A stretch of DNA of 64,000 nucleotides from Glaciihabitans sp. (GTDB lineage Bacteria; Actinomycetota; Actinomycetes; Actinomycetales; Microbacteriaceae): assembly GCA_025464095.1 (NCBI GenBank), contig JAODMF010000007.1:26149-90148 (forward strand), given 5' to 3'. The position numbers and the translations under genes were made by a program. Positions 30,577 through 39,356 of this stretch are shown here, in pieces. Under the pieces are notes generated by a model that was not told where the DNA came from, made no database searches, and worked only from the letters and a program-made list of their open reading frames with translations. Every line of letters starts with the position of its first letter. The stretch's first letter is position 1.

Positions 30577-31130
30577 GCGACGTGACAGAGACCGATCTCG
30601 AAACGACCGGCGAATCGAACGCCGTCGCGGCGACCGAGGCTCCGGCTGAGGAGTCGGAGGTTCGCACCGCGAGCCAGGTCGAAGAAGAAGGCGACATCGC
30701 CGCCGATTACATCGAGGAACTCCTCGACATCAGTGATCTGGATGGTGACATCGACATCGATGCCCGCGGTGGTCGCGCCTACATCTCGGTTAACTCGAGC
30801 GAAGGCACCAGTAACCTCAGCCTGCTGTCCAAGCCCGACACGGTGAACGCGCTGCAGGAGCTCGCGCGTATTGCCGTACAGACAAAGACGGGTTCCTTCT
30901 CGCGCCTGATCCTCGATGTGGGCGGCTCGCGTGAGGCCCGTGCGGCAGAGCTGACCCTCCTCGTCGACAAGGCGATCGAACGCATTGAGGCGGGCGCCGA
31001 GGCGGCATCGCTGCCGGCGATGTCCTCGTACGAGCGCAAGCTGGTGCACGACATCGTGGCCGAGCGCGGATTCGTTTCCGAGTCCGAGGGCGAAGGCCGC
31101 GACCGCCACACCGTCATCACCCGCGCCTAG
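30573..31130 (+). CDS. jag: Jag-like KH/R3H RNA-binding protein
   Basis: R3H-type C-terminus LPAMSSYERKLVHDIVAERGFVSESEGEGRDRHTVI; follows yidC. Confidence 0.9.
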   Translation: MSDVTETDLETTGESNAVAATEAPAEESEVRTASQVEEEGDIAADYIEELLDISDLDGDIDIDARGGRAYISVNSSEGTSNLSLLSKPDTVNALQELARIAVQTKTGSFSRLILDVGGSREARAAELTLLVDKAIERIEAGAEAASLPAMSSYERKLVHDIVAERGFVSESEGEGRDRHTVITRA

Positions 31131-31143
31131 TTTCACGTGAAAC
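31130..31143. promoter_or_regulatory. parS: parS site 1
   Basis: Perfect 14-bp palindrome GTTTCACGTGAAAC, first base is the last base of the jag stop codon. Confidence 0.92.
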
Positions 31144-31144
31144 A

Positions 31145-31792
31145 TTGACGTCGCTTCCCCCGGATTCCGTCGCCTTCGAGGACGAGCCCGCGATTGCTGC
31201 GCGCCTGTTTGGTGACCGGATCGACCTGGCGCGGCGCTACACCTCCGACCTCGCGACCAGGGGCGAGGAACTCGGTCTCATCGGACCGCTCGAATTGCCC
31301 CGCCTATGGACCCGCCACGTCGTCAATTGCGCTTTGCTCGCGCCACTGCTTCGCCCCGGCGTGACGGGCGACATCGGCAGCGGGGCAGGATTGCCCGGGC
31401 TCGTCCTGGCGATTGCGCGCCCTGATGTCTCGCTCGTGCTCGTCGAGCCCATGGAGCGCCGCGTCGACTGGCTTCTGGCCGAGTCGGCCGAGCTCGGTCT
31501 GACCAACGTTCGCGTGGTTCGCTCTCGAGCCGAGGATGCGCCGCTTGCCGAACAGTTGGACCAGGTGACCGCGCGTGCGGTCACCGCGCTTTCCAAGCTG
31601 ATCCCGGCGACAGAACCTCTCCTTCGCAAGGGCGGAGAGATGCTGTTTCTCAAGGGGTCGCGTGTGACTGAGGAGATCACCGCAGCAGCGAAACAAATCC
31701 GCAAGGCCCGTCTCACCGGAGTCGAGGTGCTCGAGCTCGGCGACGGAATCGAGGCCGAGGTCACCCGGGTGTTTCGGGCTACAGTGGACTGA
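31145..31792 (+). CDS. rsmG: 16S rRNA (guanine527-N7)-methyltransferase RsmG/GidB
   Basis: GDIGSGAGLPGLVLAIARPDVSLVLVEPMERRVDWL; TTG start. Confidence 0.94.
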   Translation: MTSLPPDSVAFEDEPAIAARLFGDRIDLARRYTSDLATRGEELGLIGPLELPRLWTRHVVNCALLAPLLRPGVTGDIGSGAGLPGLVLAIARPDVSLVLVEPMERRVDWLLAESAELGLTNVRVVRSRAEDAPLAEQLDQVTARAVTALSKLIPATEPLLRKGGEMLFLKGSRVTEEITAAAKQIRKARLTGVEVLELGDGIEAEVTRVFRATVD

Positions 31793-31827
31793 TCTCCCGG
31801 CCGTTCCACCCATCTCCGTAACAGAAA

Positions 31828-31841
31828 GTTTCACGTGAAAC
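31828..31841. promoter_or_regulatory. parS: parS site 2
   Basis: GTTTCACGTGAAAC; contains the candidate parA GTG start (31835). Confidence 0.92.
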
Positions 31842-32791
31842 ATCCAGAAGGCGACATCGCTGAGGTGTCCACGGCGACTCCCAACGGCGGATCCGGAGCC
31901 TCCGCCACGGGCCGGTACGACGAGTCGACGCCACTCGCTCGAGAACTTGCCGAGATCAACCGGCGGCGCCAGGCGCTGGCGGCCGCGCAGCTTCCTCTCC
32001 CGGCATCCACTCGCATCTTTACGATCGCCAACCAGAAGGGCGGCGTGGGCAAGACCACGACGACCGTGAACCTGGCGGCCGCGCTCGCTCGGGCGGGTGC
32101 CAATGTGCTCGTCATCGACCTCGACCCGCAGGGGAATGCATCCACCGCCCTCGGGGTGGAGCACAGGGCCGACACGCCGAGCGTGTACGACGTGATCATC
32201 AACGACGAATCGATGGACTCGGTCGTGCAGCGCAGCCCCGAATTCGACGGGCTGTACTGCATTCCGGCCAACATCCACCTCGCCGGCGCCGAAATCGAGC
32301 TCGTCTCCCTGGTCGCGCGGGAACAGCGGTTGCGCGGCGCCCTCGACAAGTTTCTCGCCGAGTCGGAATTTCCGTTCCATTACGTGTTTATCGACTGCCC
32401 GCCTTCGCTCGGCCTGCTGACGATCAACGCTTTCGTCGCGGCGCGCGAGGTGCTCATCCCCATCCAGTGCGAGTACTACGCCCTGGAGGGCCTGAGCCAG
32501 CTGCTCAAGAACATCCAGCTGATCGAACGGCACCTCAACCCCAAGCTGACCGTCTCGACGATCCTGCTCACCATGTACGACAGCCGCACCAATCTGGCCA
32601 ACCAGGTGGCGCAGGATGTCCGTGACCACTTTCCCCGCGAAGTCCTGAACTCGATGATTCCCCGTTCCGTGCGCATTTCCGAGGCGCCCAGCTACGGCCA
32701 AAGCGTTATCACCTACGACACAAACTCCCCCGGCTCGCTCTCGTATCTCGAGGCCGCGGCCGAAATTGCACGCCGAGGAGCACCCGCCTGA
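31835..32791 (+). CDS. parA: Chromosome partitioning ATPase ParA/Soj
   Basis: TIANQKGGVGKTTTTVNLAAALA; DLDPQGNASTALG. Alternative GTG start at 31865. Confidence 0.95.
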   Translation: MKHPEGDIAEVSTATPNGGSGASATGRYDESTPLARELAEINRRRQALAAAQLPLPASTRIFTIANQKGGVGKTTTTVNLAAALARAGANVLVIDLDPQGNASTALGVEHRADTPSVYDVIINDESMDSVVQRSPEFDGLYCIPANIHLAGAEIELVSLVAREQRLRGALDKFLAESEFPFHYVFIDCPPSLGLLTINAFVAAREVLIPIQCEYYALEGLSQLLKNIQLIERHLNPKLTVSTILLTMYDSRTNLANQVAQDVRDHFPREVLNSMIPRSVRISEAPSYGQSVITYDTNSPGSLSYLEAAAEIARRGAPA

Positions 32792-33753
32792 TGGCAACAC
32801 CGCGACGCACAGGACTTGGCCGAGGCATTGGTGCCCTGATTCCCACCGCGGAGGATGCGACCGCCGCACGGCCGGTCGATGTGTTCTTTCCCGAGGGACG
32901 CCTGCCAACCGAGGCCCTGGCCGAGATCCCCGGGGCTCGCCTCGCCAATCTTTCGCCGAACGACATCGTGCCCAACCCCCAGCAGCCGCGCTCCGAGTTT
33001 CGCGACGATGAGCTCAACGAGCTCGTGGTCTCGATCCGCGAGATTGGCGTACTGCAGCCGATCGTGGTGCGCCCGCTCGTGGGAGCCCAGCCCGGCGGAC
33101 CCCAGTTCGAGCTCATCATGGGGGAGCGGCGGCTGCGTGCCACCAAGCAGCTCGGCCTCGAGACGATCCCCGCGGTCATCAAGAACACGGCCGATGAAGA
33201 CATGCTTCGGGATGCCCTGCTCGAGAACCTGCACCGGGCTAATCTCAACGCGTTGGAAGAGGCGTCGGCTTACCAGCAGCTCCTCAACGACTTCGGGATC
33301 ACGCAGGAGCAGCTCGCCGAGCGCATCGGCCGGTCACGCCCGCAGATCACCAACACGCTCCGCCTGCTGAAGCTGCCGGCATCCGTGCAGTTGCGCGTAG
33401 CCGCGGGCGTGTTGAGCGCGGGCCACGCTCGGGCGATCCTTGCCGCTGGGGACGCGGCGGCCATGGAGCGGCTCTCGGACAAGATCGTGAACGAGGACCT
33501 GTCGGTGCGAGCGGCTGAGGCCGCCGCCGGGCAGACGTCGCCGCGCGCAGCTGCCAAGGCAAAGCCATCCGCGGGTCGCAAACAGGATCATCTGGCCGAA
33601 ATCGCCGAGCAGTTGGGGGATCGGCTCAACACCCGCGTGAAGATCAGCCTCGGGGCGACCAAGGGCAGCATCGTGATCGATTTCGCCACGGTCGCCGACC
33701 TGAACCGCATCCTCGCGGAGCTGGGGCAGAGCGCCTTCGGCGCCTCCCGCTAA
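32791..33753 (+). CDS. parB: Chromosome partitioning protein ParB/Spo0J
   Basis: IVPNPQQPRSEFRDDELNELVVSIREIGVLQPIVVRP; IMGERRLRATK; HTH TQEQLAERIGRSRPQITNTLRLLKLP. Confidence 0.95.
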   Translation: MATPRRTGLGRGIGALIPTAEDATAARPVDVFFPEGRLPTEALAEIPGARLANLSPNDIVPNPQQPRSEFRDDELNELVVSIREIGVLQPIVVRPLVGAQPGGPQFELIMGERRLRATKQLGLETIPAVIKNTADEDMLRDALLENLHRANLNALEEASAYQQLLNDFGITQEQLAERIGRSRPQITNTLRLLKLPASVQLRVAAGVLSAGHARAILAAGDAAAMERLSDKIVNEDLSVRAAEAAAGQTSPRAAAKAKPSAGRKQDHLAEIAEQLGDRLNTRVKISLGATKGSIVIDFATVADLNRILAELGQSAFGASR

Positions 33754-33772
33754 CTCCCTGCACTCCTCTCTC

Positions 33773-33838
33773 CTCCCCGAGTTGTCGCATATCGACCTAA
33801 ACGGGGGATTTTGGGTCGATATGTGACAACTCGGGGAG
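33773..33838. terminator. 25-bp inverted repeat between convergent parB and ddl (possible bidirectional terminator)
   Basis: CTCCCCGAGTTGTCGCATATCGACC / GGTCGATATGTGACAACTCGGGGAG, one G.U-type mismatch. Confidence 0.7.
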
Positions 33839-33842
33839 AGAG

Positions 33843-34796
33843 TTAGCGGGATTCGGCGATGGCGGCGTCGGCGAGGGCCGAGTAGACCCAACCGAGGTCG
33901 TGACCGGCGGCCTCAAGGGCCTGGGGGATGAGCGAAGTCTCGGTGAGTCCGGGCAGCACATTGGCCTCCAGGAACCACGGGGTGCCCGCAGCGTCCACGA
34001 TCATGTCGACGCGCGAGATGTGCCGCAGTCCGAGGGCGACGTGGGCTTTCACGGCGGCGGCGGCCGCGCGTTCCGCGATCGCGGCATCCATTCGGGCGGG
34101 CGTGTAAAAGCGGGTCTCGCCCGCGTTGTAGCGGGCCTCGAAGCTGTACACGCCCGAGAGCGGCTCGATCTCGACCGCGGGGAGGGCGACGGGTCCGTCG
34201 CCCGTGTCGATGATGCCGACGGCGATTTCGGTGCCGATGATCTTCTGCTCGATGAGTGCGACATCCCAGTACGTGTACGCGTCAACCATCGCGCGGGGGA
34301 GGTCCGCGGCATCCTCCACGAGCGTCACGCCCTGCGCGGAGCCGCCCTGGGCGGGCTTGACGACGACCGGGATGGGCAGGTCGTCCGCGATGCTCTCCAG
34401 CACACTATTCGCGCCGAGCTCGCGGAAGGCGGACCGGGGCAGCGTGATGGATGCCGGCGTCGATACACCCGCACGGGCGACGATCACCTTGGCGGTCGGC
34501 TTGTCCCAGGCCAGCCGGGCGGCATCCGCCCGTGAACCCACGTAGGGAACGCCGAGAAAATCGAGCAGTCCGCGGAGGGCACCGTCTTCGCCACTCGCGC
34601 CATGGAGGGCGGGCCAGACGACGTCGGGGCGGTTCTCCCTCAGGGCGGAGAGCAGCGAGGCGTCCGGATCGCGCAACTCGACGGTGATGCCGTGCTCGGC
34701 GAGGCTGTCGGCCACGCGCCGACCGGAGCGCAGTGACACGTCACGCTCGTGCGAGATTCCGCCGGCGAGAACAACGATTCGGTTGGGGGAGGCCAT
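33843..34796 (-). CDS. ddl: D-alanine--D-alanine ligase
   Basis: VVLAGGISHERDVSLRSGRRVADSL; VVKPAQGGSAQGVTLV; FLEANVLPGLTETSLIPQA. Confidence 0.92.
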   Translation of the reverse strand: MASPNRIVVLAGGISHERDVSLRSGRRVADSLAEHGITVELRDPDASLLSALRENRPDVVWPALHGASGEDGALRGLLDFLGVPYVGSRADAARLAWDKPTAKVIVARAGVSTPASITLPRSAFRELGANSVLESIADDLPIPVVVKPAQGGSAQGVTLVEDAADLPRAMVDAYTYWDVALIEQKIIGTEIAVGIIDTGDGPVALPAVEIEPLSGVYSFEARYNAGETRFYTPARMDAAIAERAAAAAVKAHVALGLRHISRVDMIVDAAGTPWFLEANVLPGLTETSLIPQALEAAGHDLGWVYSALADAAIAESR

Positions 34797-34807
34797 GGTG
34801 ATCTCTT

Positions 34808-36112
34808 TCAGCCGAGGTTGGCTGGCGGGTTGATGAGTGAGCCCTTATCGCGCTGCAGCGGGAGCGGTGCGGTCTGCGAGAAAGTATTGAGCAGCTCGAG
34901 TTCGCCATTGATGACGGTCGACAGCCGGCGGATGCCCTCACGGATGAAATCGGGCGTCGGGTAGCAGAAGGCCAGGCGTATCTTGTTGCGGCCGCCACCA
35001 TCGGCGTAGAAGGCGGTACCCGGCGTGTAGGCAACCAGCTCCTTCACCGCCCGCGGCAGCATCGACTTGCTGTCGAGGTTGGCCGGCAGCGTCAGCCAGA
35101 CATAGAAGCCGCCGTTCGGAACGGTCCAGCTGGTATCCGGCAGGTAGTCGGAGAGCGCCTGCAGCATCGCGTCCCGCCGCTCGCGGTACACGCCGCGGAA
35201 GGTGTCGATCTGGCCCTTCCAGTCGGCGGTCGCAAGATACTCGGCGATGATCAGCTGCGTGAACGAGCTCGGCGAGAGCACCGCGGCCTCATTCGCGAGG
35301 ATCAGTTTCTCGCGGATGGCGTGCGGCGCGAGCGCCCAGCCCACCCGGAATCCGGGGGCGAGCGTCTTCGAGAACGTGCCCAGGTAGATGACGCCGTCCT
35401 CTTCGACCGACCGCATCGCGTGGGGCGGCGGACCGCCGAAATAGAGCAGTCCGTATGGATTGTCCTCGAGCACCAAAATGCCCTCTGACCGGCATATTTC
35501 CAAAATCTCCAGCCGACGTTCCCAGGTCAGCGTCACGCCGGCCGGGTTGCTGAATGTCGGCACCGTGTAGAGAAACTTGATCGTCTTGCCGGCTGCCTTG
35601 AGATACGCGATCTTCTGTCGCAGCGCCTCGGGAACGAGACCATGCTCATCCATCTCCGAGTGCTCGATCACGGCCTGGTACGACTTGAAGACCACCATGG
35701 CCGTGACGTAGCTCGGACCCTCGGCCAGCACGACGTCGCCCGGGTCGATAAAGATCTTGGTGACCAGCTCGAGGGCGTGCTGTGACCCCGTGGTGACGAC
35801 CACGTCATCCACGCTGGCCCGGATGCCTTCGAGCGCCATCACCTCGAGGATGTGCTCCCGCAGCGCCGGCGCCCCCTGGCCGGAACCGTACTGGAGCGCA
35901 ATCGGGCCGCGGTCGCGCATGACGCGGTCCATCGCACCGGTGACGATTTCGCGCGGAAGCGCGGACACATACGGCATACCGCCCGCCAGCGAGACGACTT
36001 CCGGACGCGAGGCCACGGCGAACAGGGCTCGGACCTCGGAGGCCGCGAGGCCGGCCGTGCGCTCGGCATAGCTGCCGTACCAGGGGTCGAGGTTGTTGCC
36101 TGCGGTGGTCAT
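34808..36112 (-). CDS. PLP-dependent aminotransferase (class I/II, MocR/LysN-like)
   Basis: VVTTGSQHALELVTKIFIDPGDVVLAEGPSYVTAM; YLGTFSKTLAPGFRVGW. Confidence 0.9.
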   Translation of the reverse strand: MTTAGNNLDPWYGSYAERTAGLAASEVRALFAVASRPEVVSLAGGMPYVSALPREIVTGAMDRVMRDRGPIALQYGSGQGAPALREHILEVMALEGIRASVDDVVVTTGSQHALELVTKIFIDPGDVVLAEGPSYVTAMVVFKSYQAVIEHSEMDEHGLVPEALRQKIAYLKAAGKTIKFLYTVPTFSNPAGVTLTWERRLEILEICRSEGILVLEDNPYGLLYFGGPPPHAMRSVEEDGVIYLGTFSKTLAPGFRVGWALAPHAIREKLILANEAAVLSPSSFTQLIIAEYLATADWKGQIDTFRGVYRERRDAMLQALSDYLPDTSWTVPNGGFYVWLTLPANLDSKSMLPRAVKELVAYTPGTAFYADGGGRNKIRLAFCYPTPDFIREGIRRLSTVINGELELLNTFSQTAPLPLQRDKGSLINPPANLG

Positions 36113-36161
36113 CCGGTGTCCGTTTCGGTGGTGAAGTGTCAAGAATATGGGCTTAAAGCAC

Positions 36162-36196
36162 AACGACCGCCCAGAACCAGTGTCCGGGCGGTCGTT
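36162..36196 (-). terminator. Rho-independent-like hairpin downstream of trxA
   Basis: AACGACCGCCC ... GGGCGGTCGTT 11-bp stem. Confidence 0.65.
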
Positions 36197-36228
36197 CCGC
36201 TGAGCTGCGATGCGCGACTAAGCGGGCA

Positions 36229-36555
36229 CTACGCGAGGAACTCCGCCAGATCGGCCTCGAGGGCAGGCTTCGGCTTTGCACCGATGACGGTCTTGACGAC
36301 CTCGCCACCGCGGAAGACCTTCATCGCCGGGATCGACGTGATCTGGTACTTCATCGCCATCTGCGGGTTGTCGTCAACGTTCAGCTTGACGATCCTGATC
36401 TTCTCGGAGTGCTCGGCCGCAATGGCGTCGAGGATGGGGGAGACGGCCTTACATGGACCGCACCACTCGGCCCAGAAGTCGACCATGATCGTGTCGCTCG
36501 AGTTGAGCACTTCTGCTGCGAAGGTGTCGTCGGTTACATCTTTTGCGCTGGACAT
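36229..36555 (-). CDS. trxA: Thioredoxin
   Basis: VDFWAEWCGPCKAVSPILDAIA. Confidence 0.96.
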   Translation of the reverse strand: MSSAKDVTDDTFAAEVLNSSDTIMVDFWAEWCGPCKAVSPILDAIAAEHSEKIRIVKLNVDDNPQMAMKYQITSIPAMKVFRGGEVVKTVIGAKPKPALEADLAEFLA

Positions 36556-36609
36556 ATGTGGTTCCTTTTTGTAGTGGTCGGGCTACCGGGTGGGCGGCCG
36601 GGTCGGGAG

Positions 36610-37599
36610 CTAAACGGATGCCGCGACCGGTTCGGCCGGGACGGTGAGGGCTTTCGACAGCACGTGCTTCGGGAGACCTGCGAGGTAGTGCTCCGCGTCG
36701 AGGGCCGCGACCGTGCCGGAACCGGCAGCCGTGACCGCCTGGCGGTAGGTCGGGTCGATCACGTCGCCCGCGGCGAACACGCCCGCGAGATTCGTGCGCG
36801 AGCTGCGGCCATCCACGGCAATCGTTCCGTGCTCGGTGAAGTCGAGCTGCCCATGCACGAGGTGCGTGCGCGGGTCAGCACCGATCGCAATGAACAGGCC
36901 GCTGAGGTCGAGGGTGGATTCCGTGCCGTCAACAGTGTCGAGCAGGCCGACGCCGGTCACGAGGTTGTCGCCGTAGATGTGGGCGACCTCCTTGTTCCAG
37001 AGGAACTCGATCTTCGGGTCGGTGAAGGCGCGATCCTGCATCGCGGCGGATGCCCGGAGGGAGTCCTTGCGGTGAATCACGTAGACCTTGTCTGCGAAGC
37101 GCGTGAGGAAGGTCGCTTCCTCCATGGCGGAGTCACCGCCGCCGACGACCGCGATGGTCTTCTGGCGGAAGAAGGCGCCGTCACAGGTCGCACACCAGGA
37201 GATGCCGTAGCCGCTGAGGCGCTCTTCGTCGTCGAGTCCGAGCTTGCGGTAGGCGGAGCCGGTCGCGTAGATGACGGTGAGCGCTTCGTGAACGTCCCCG
37301 TTGCCCAGTCGCACCGTCTTCGTCTCGCCGGCGAGATCAAGGGAGACGACATCGTCGTACACGATCTCCGTGCCGAACCTCTCGGCCTGCTTCTGCATGG
37401 CGAGCATCAGGTCGGGACCCATGACCCCCTCGGGGAATCCGGGGTAGTTCTCAACCTCTGTCGTCTTCATCAGCTCACCGCCGAATTCGACCGAACTGGC
37501 AATCAGCAGAGGCTGGAGATTCGCGCGGGCGGCGTAGATCGCGGCCGTGTATCCAGCCGGTCCGGAGCCGATAATGATGACCTGGCGCACGTGCAGCAT
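36610..37599 (-). CDS. trxB: Thioredoxin-disulfide reductase
   Basis: VIIIGSGPAGYTAAIYAARANLQPLL; SWCATCDGAFFRQKTIAVVGGGDSAMEEA. Confidence 0.96.
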   Translation of the reverse strand: MLHVRQVIIIGSGPAGYTAAIYAARANLQPLLIASSVEFGGELMKTTEVENYPGFPEGVMGPDLMLAMQKQAERFGTEIVYDDVVSLDLAGETKTVRLGNGDVHEALTVIYATGSAYRKLGLDDEERLSGYGISWCATCDGAFFRQKTIAVVGGGDSAMEEATFLTRFADKVYVIHRKDSLRASAAMQDRAFTDPKIEFLWNKEVAHIYGDNLVTGVGLLDTVDGTESTLDLSGLFIAIGADPRTHLVHGQLDFTEHGTIAVDGRSSRTNLAGVFAAGDVIDPTYRQAVTAAGSGTVAALDAEHYLAGLPKHVLSKALTVPAEPVAASV

Positions 37600-37658
37600 C
37601 TCCTCAAGAGTTCTTGTCTGAGCGGTACAACCCATCCTATGGTCAGGGTATTCCGCGA

Positions 37659-39356
37659 CTATCTGCGACGCAGCCGGGCGAGGACGGGTGTCGCCATCGC
37701 GCGCAGTTCCGGCGCACGCAGCAGGACGAGCCCGCCGATATACACGCCCAGCATCAGCACGCCGGCGATGATCATGGTGAGAACGGCCCCCGCGACGCTG
37801 TTGACGGCAAAACCGTTGGTGAAACCGCCGAGCGCGAACTCGACACCGATCCCGACGGCGGCCGCGGGCGCGGCGGCCAGCAGGTAAACGAGGTACGACC
37901 GCACGATGTGCGCGGCATCCAGTCGCCCGATATGCCGCCGCAGCAGGATGGCGGACAGGGCCGCCTGCACCGTTCCGGCAATCGTCGTCACGGCCGCGAT
38001 CCCGACGGCGATCCATGCCGGAGCGAGAGTCGTCACGAACAGAGCGCCAACGACGAACAGCACGGCCTGCACGAGCTGGATGAAGAACGGTGTGCGGGTG
38101 TCTTCAACCGCGTAAAACGTGCGCTGCAGCACGAACAGGATGCTGAACGGGATCAGTCCGACGAGGAACACCATGAGCACATTGCCCATGGCCTGCACCT
38201 CGCCGAACCCGCCCTTCGCGAAGATGGTCGAGAACGGGTAGGCGATGACGATGAGGCCGACGGCGGCGAAGACCATGATGAGCCCGATGGCGCGCAGGGA
38301 GCCGGAGACGTCATCCCGGATCGCCGCATGGTTGCCGTCGCGGGCATGGCTGCTCAGGCGGGTGAAATAGGCGGTCGCGATCGACACGGTGACGATCGAG
38401 TGCGGCAGCATGAAGATGAGCCAGGAGTAGCGGAGGATCGGGATGGCGGCCGTGTCCGTGCCGGCGAAGCTGGCGACCCGCGACTGCACGATTCCGGCGA
38501 GCTGCGTTACCAGAAGCATGCCGAAGGTCCAGCCGGCGGCCTTGCCGACGCGGCCGAGACCCACCCCGCGCCAGCGGAATTCCGGGCGGTAGCGCAGGCC
38601 CGCCCGGCGCCAGAACAGGAAGAGCACCAGCGCCTGGGCAGCGACGCCGAGGCTGGCGGTGCCCGCGACCATGGCGATCATGCCCGGAGTCCAGGCCGCG
38701 GCATCCTGAACGTCATTCGAACCGAAAAGGGCGCTGAAGGCAAGCAGTCCGGCGATCGCCACGACGTTGTTGATCACGGGCGCCCAGGTGAATGGCCCGA
38801 ACAGCTTGCGGGCGTTCAGCACCTCGCCGAGCAGGCTGTACAGCGCATAGAAGAGGATCTGCGGCAGGCACCAGTAGGCGAAAGCCGTGGCAAGGGCGAG
38901 TTCCCCGCTCGTAAATCCGCGGCCGCCCCCGGCGGACTGTTGAGCGTACAGGTTGACGAGCAACGGGGCGCAGAGCGTCGCGATCACGGCCGCCGCCAGG
39001 AAGACCACGCCACCGAGCGTCATCAACCGGTTGATGAACTTCTGCCCGCCGTCGTCGTGCAGCGCCGCGCGCACGATCTGCGGAACCAGCACGGCACTCA
39101 ACAGGCCGCCGGCGACAATCGCGTAGATGTTGTTCGGCAGCTGGTTCGCCAGTCCGAACGCGCCAGCGCCACTGCCCGCGAGACCCAGTGTGCGGGCGAG
39201 CACAGCGGCACTGATGAAGCCGAGGAGGCGCGAGACGATCGTGCCGCTCGCGAGGAAGGCGCTGGCACGGCCGACCGCGCGGTTGTCCATGGGGGCCGTG
39301 CCGGCCGGCCCGACGCCCCCGGCTCCCGGATCCGTCGGCTCGGCAGCGTTACTCAC
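37659..39356 (-). CDS. murJ: Lipid II flippase MurJ
   Basis: Polytopic MviN-type; ASAFLASGTIVSRLLGFISAAVLARTLG. Confidence 0.9.
   Translation of the reverse strand: MSNAAEPTDPGAGGVGPAGTAPMDNRAVGRASAFLASGTIVSRLLGFISAAVLARTLGLAGSGAGAFGLANQLPNNIYAIVAGGLLSAVLVPQIVRAALHDDGGQKFINRLMTLGGVVFLAAAVIATLCAPLLVNLYAQQSAGGGRGFTSGELALATAFAYWCLPQILFYALYSLLGEVLNARKLFGPFTWAPVINNVVAIAGLLAFSALFGSNDVQDAAAWTPGMIAMVAGTASLGVAAQALVLFLFWRRAGLRYRPEFRWRGVGLGRVGKAAGWTFGMLLVTQLAGIVQSRVASFAGTDTAAIPILRYSWLIFMLPHSIVTVSIATAYFTRLSSHARDGNHAAIRDDVSGSLRAIGLIMVFAAVGLIVIAYPFSTIFAKGGFGEVQAMGNVLMVFLVGLIPFSILFVLQRTFYAVEDTRTPFFIQLVQAVLFVVGALFVTTLAPAWIAVGIAAVTTIAGTVQAALSAILLRRHIGRLDAAHIVRSYLVYLLAAAPAAAVGIGVEFALGGFTNGFAVNSVAGAVLTMIIAGVLMLGVYIGGLVLLRAPELRAMATPVLARLRRR

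Noticed and set aside
31304-32908. 534-aa minus-strand ORF across rsmG-parA
   Set aside because: Spans two well-supported genes and both coding frames; shadow ORF.
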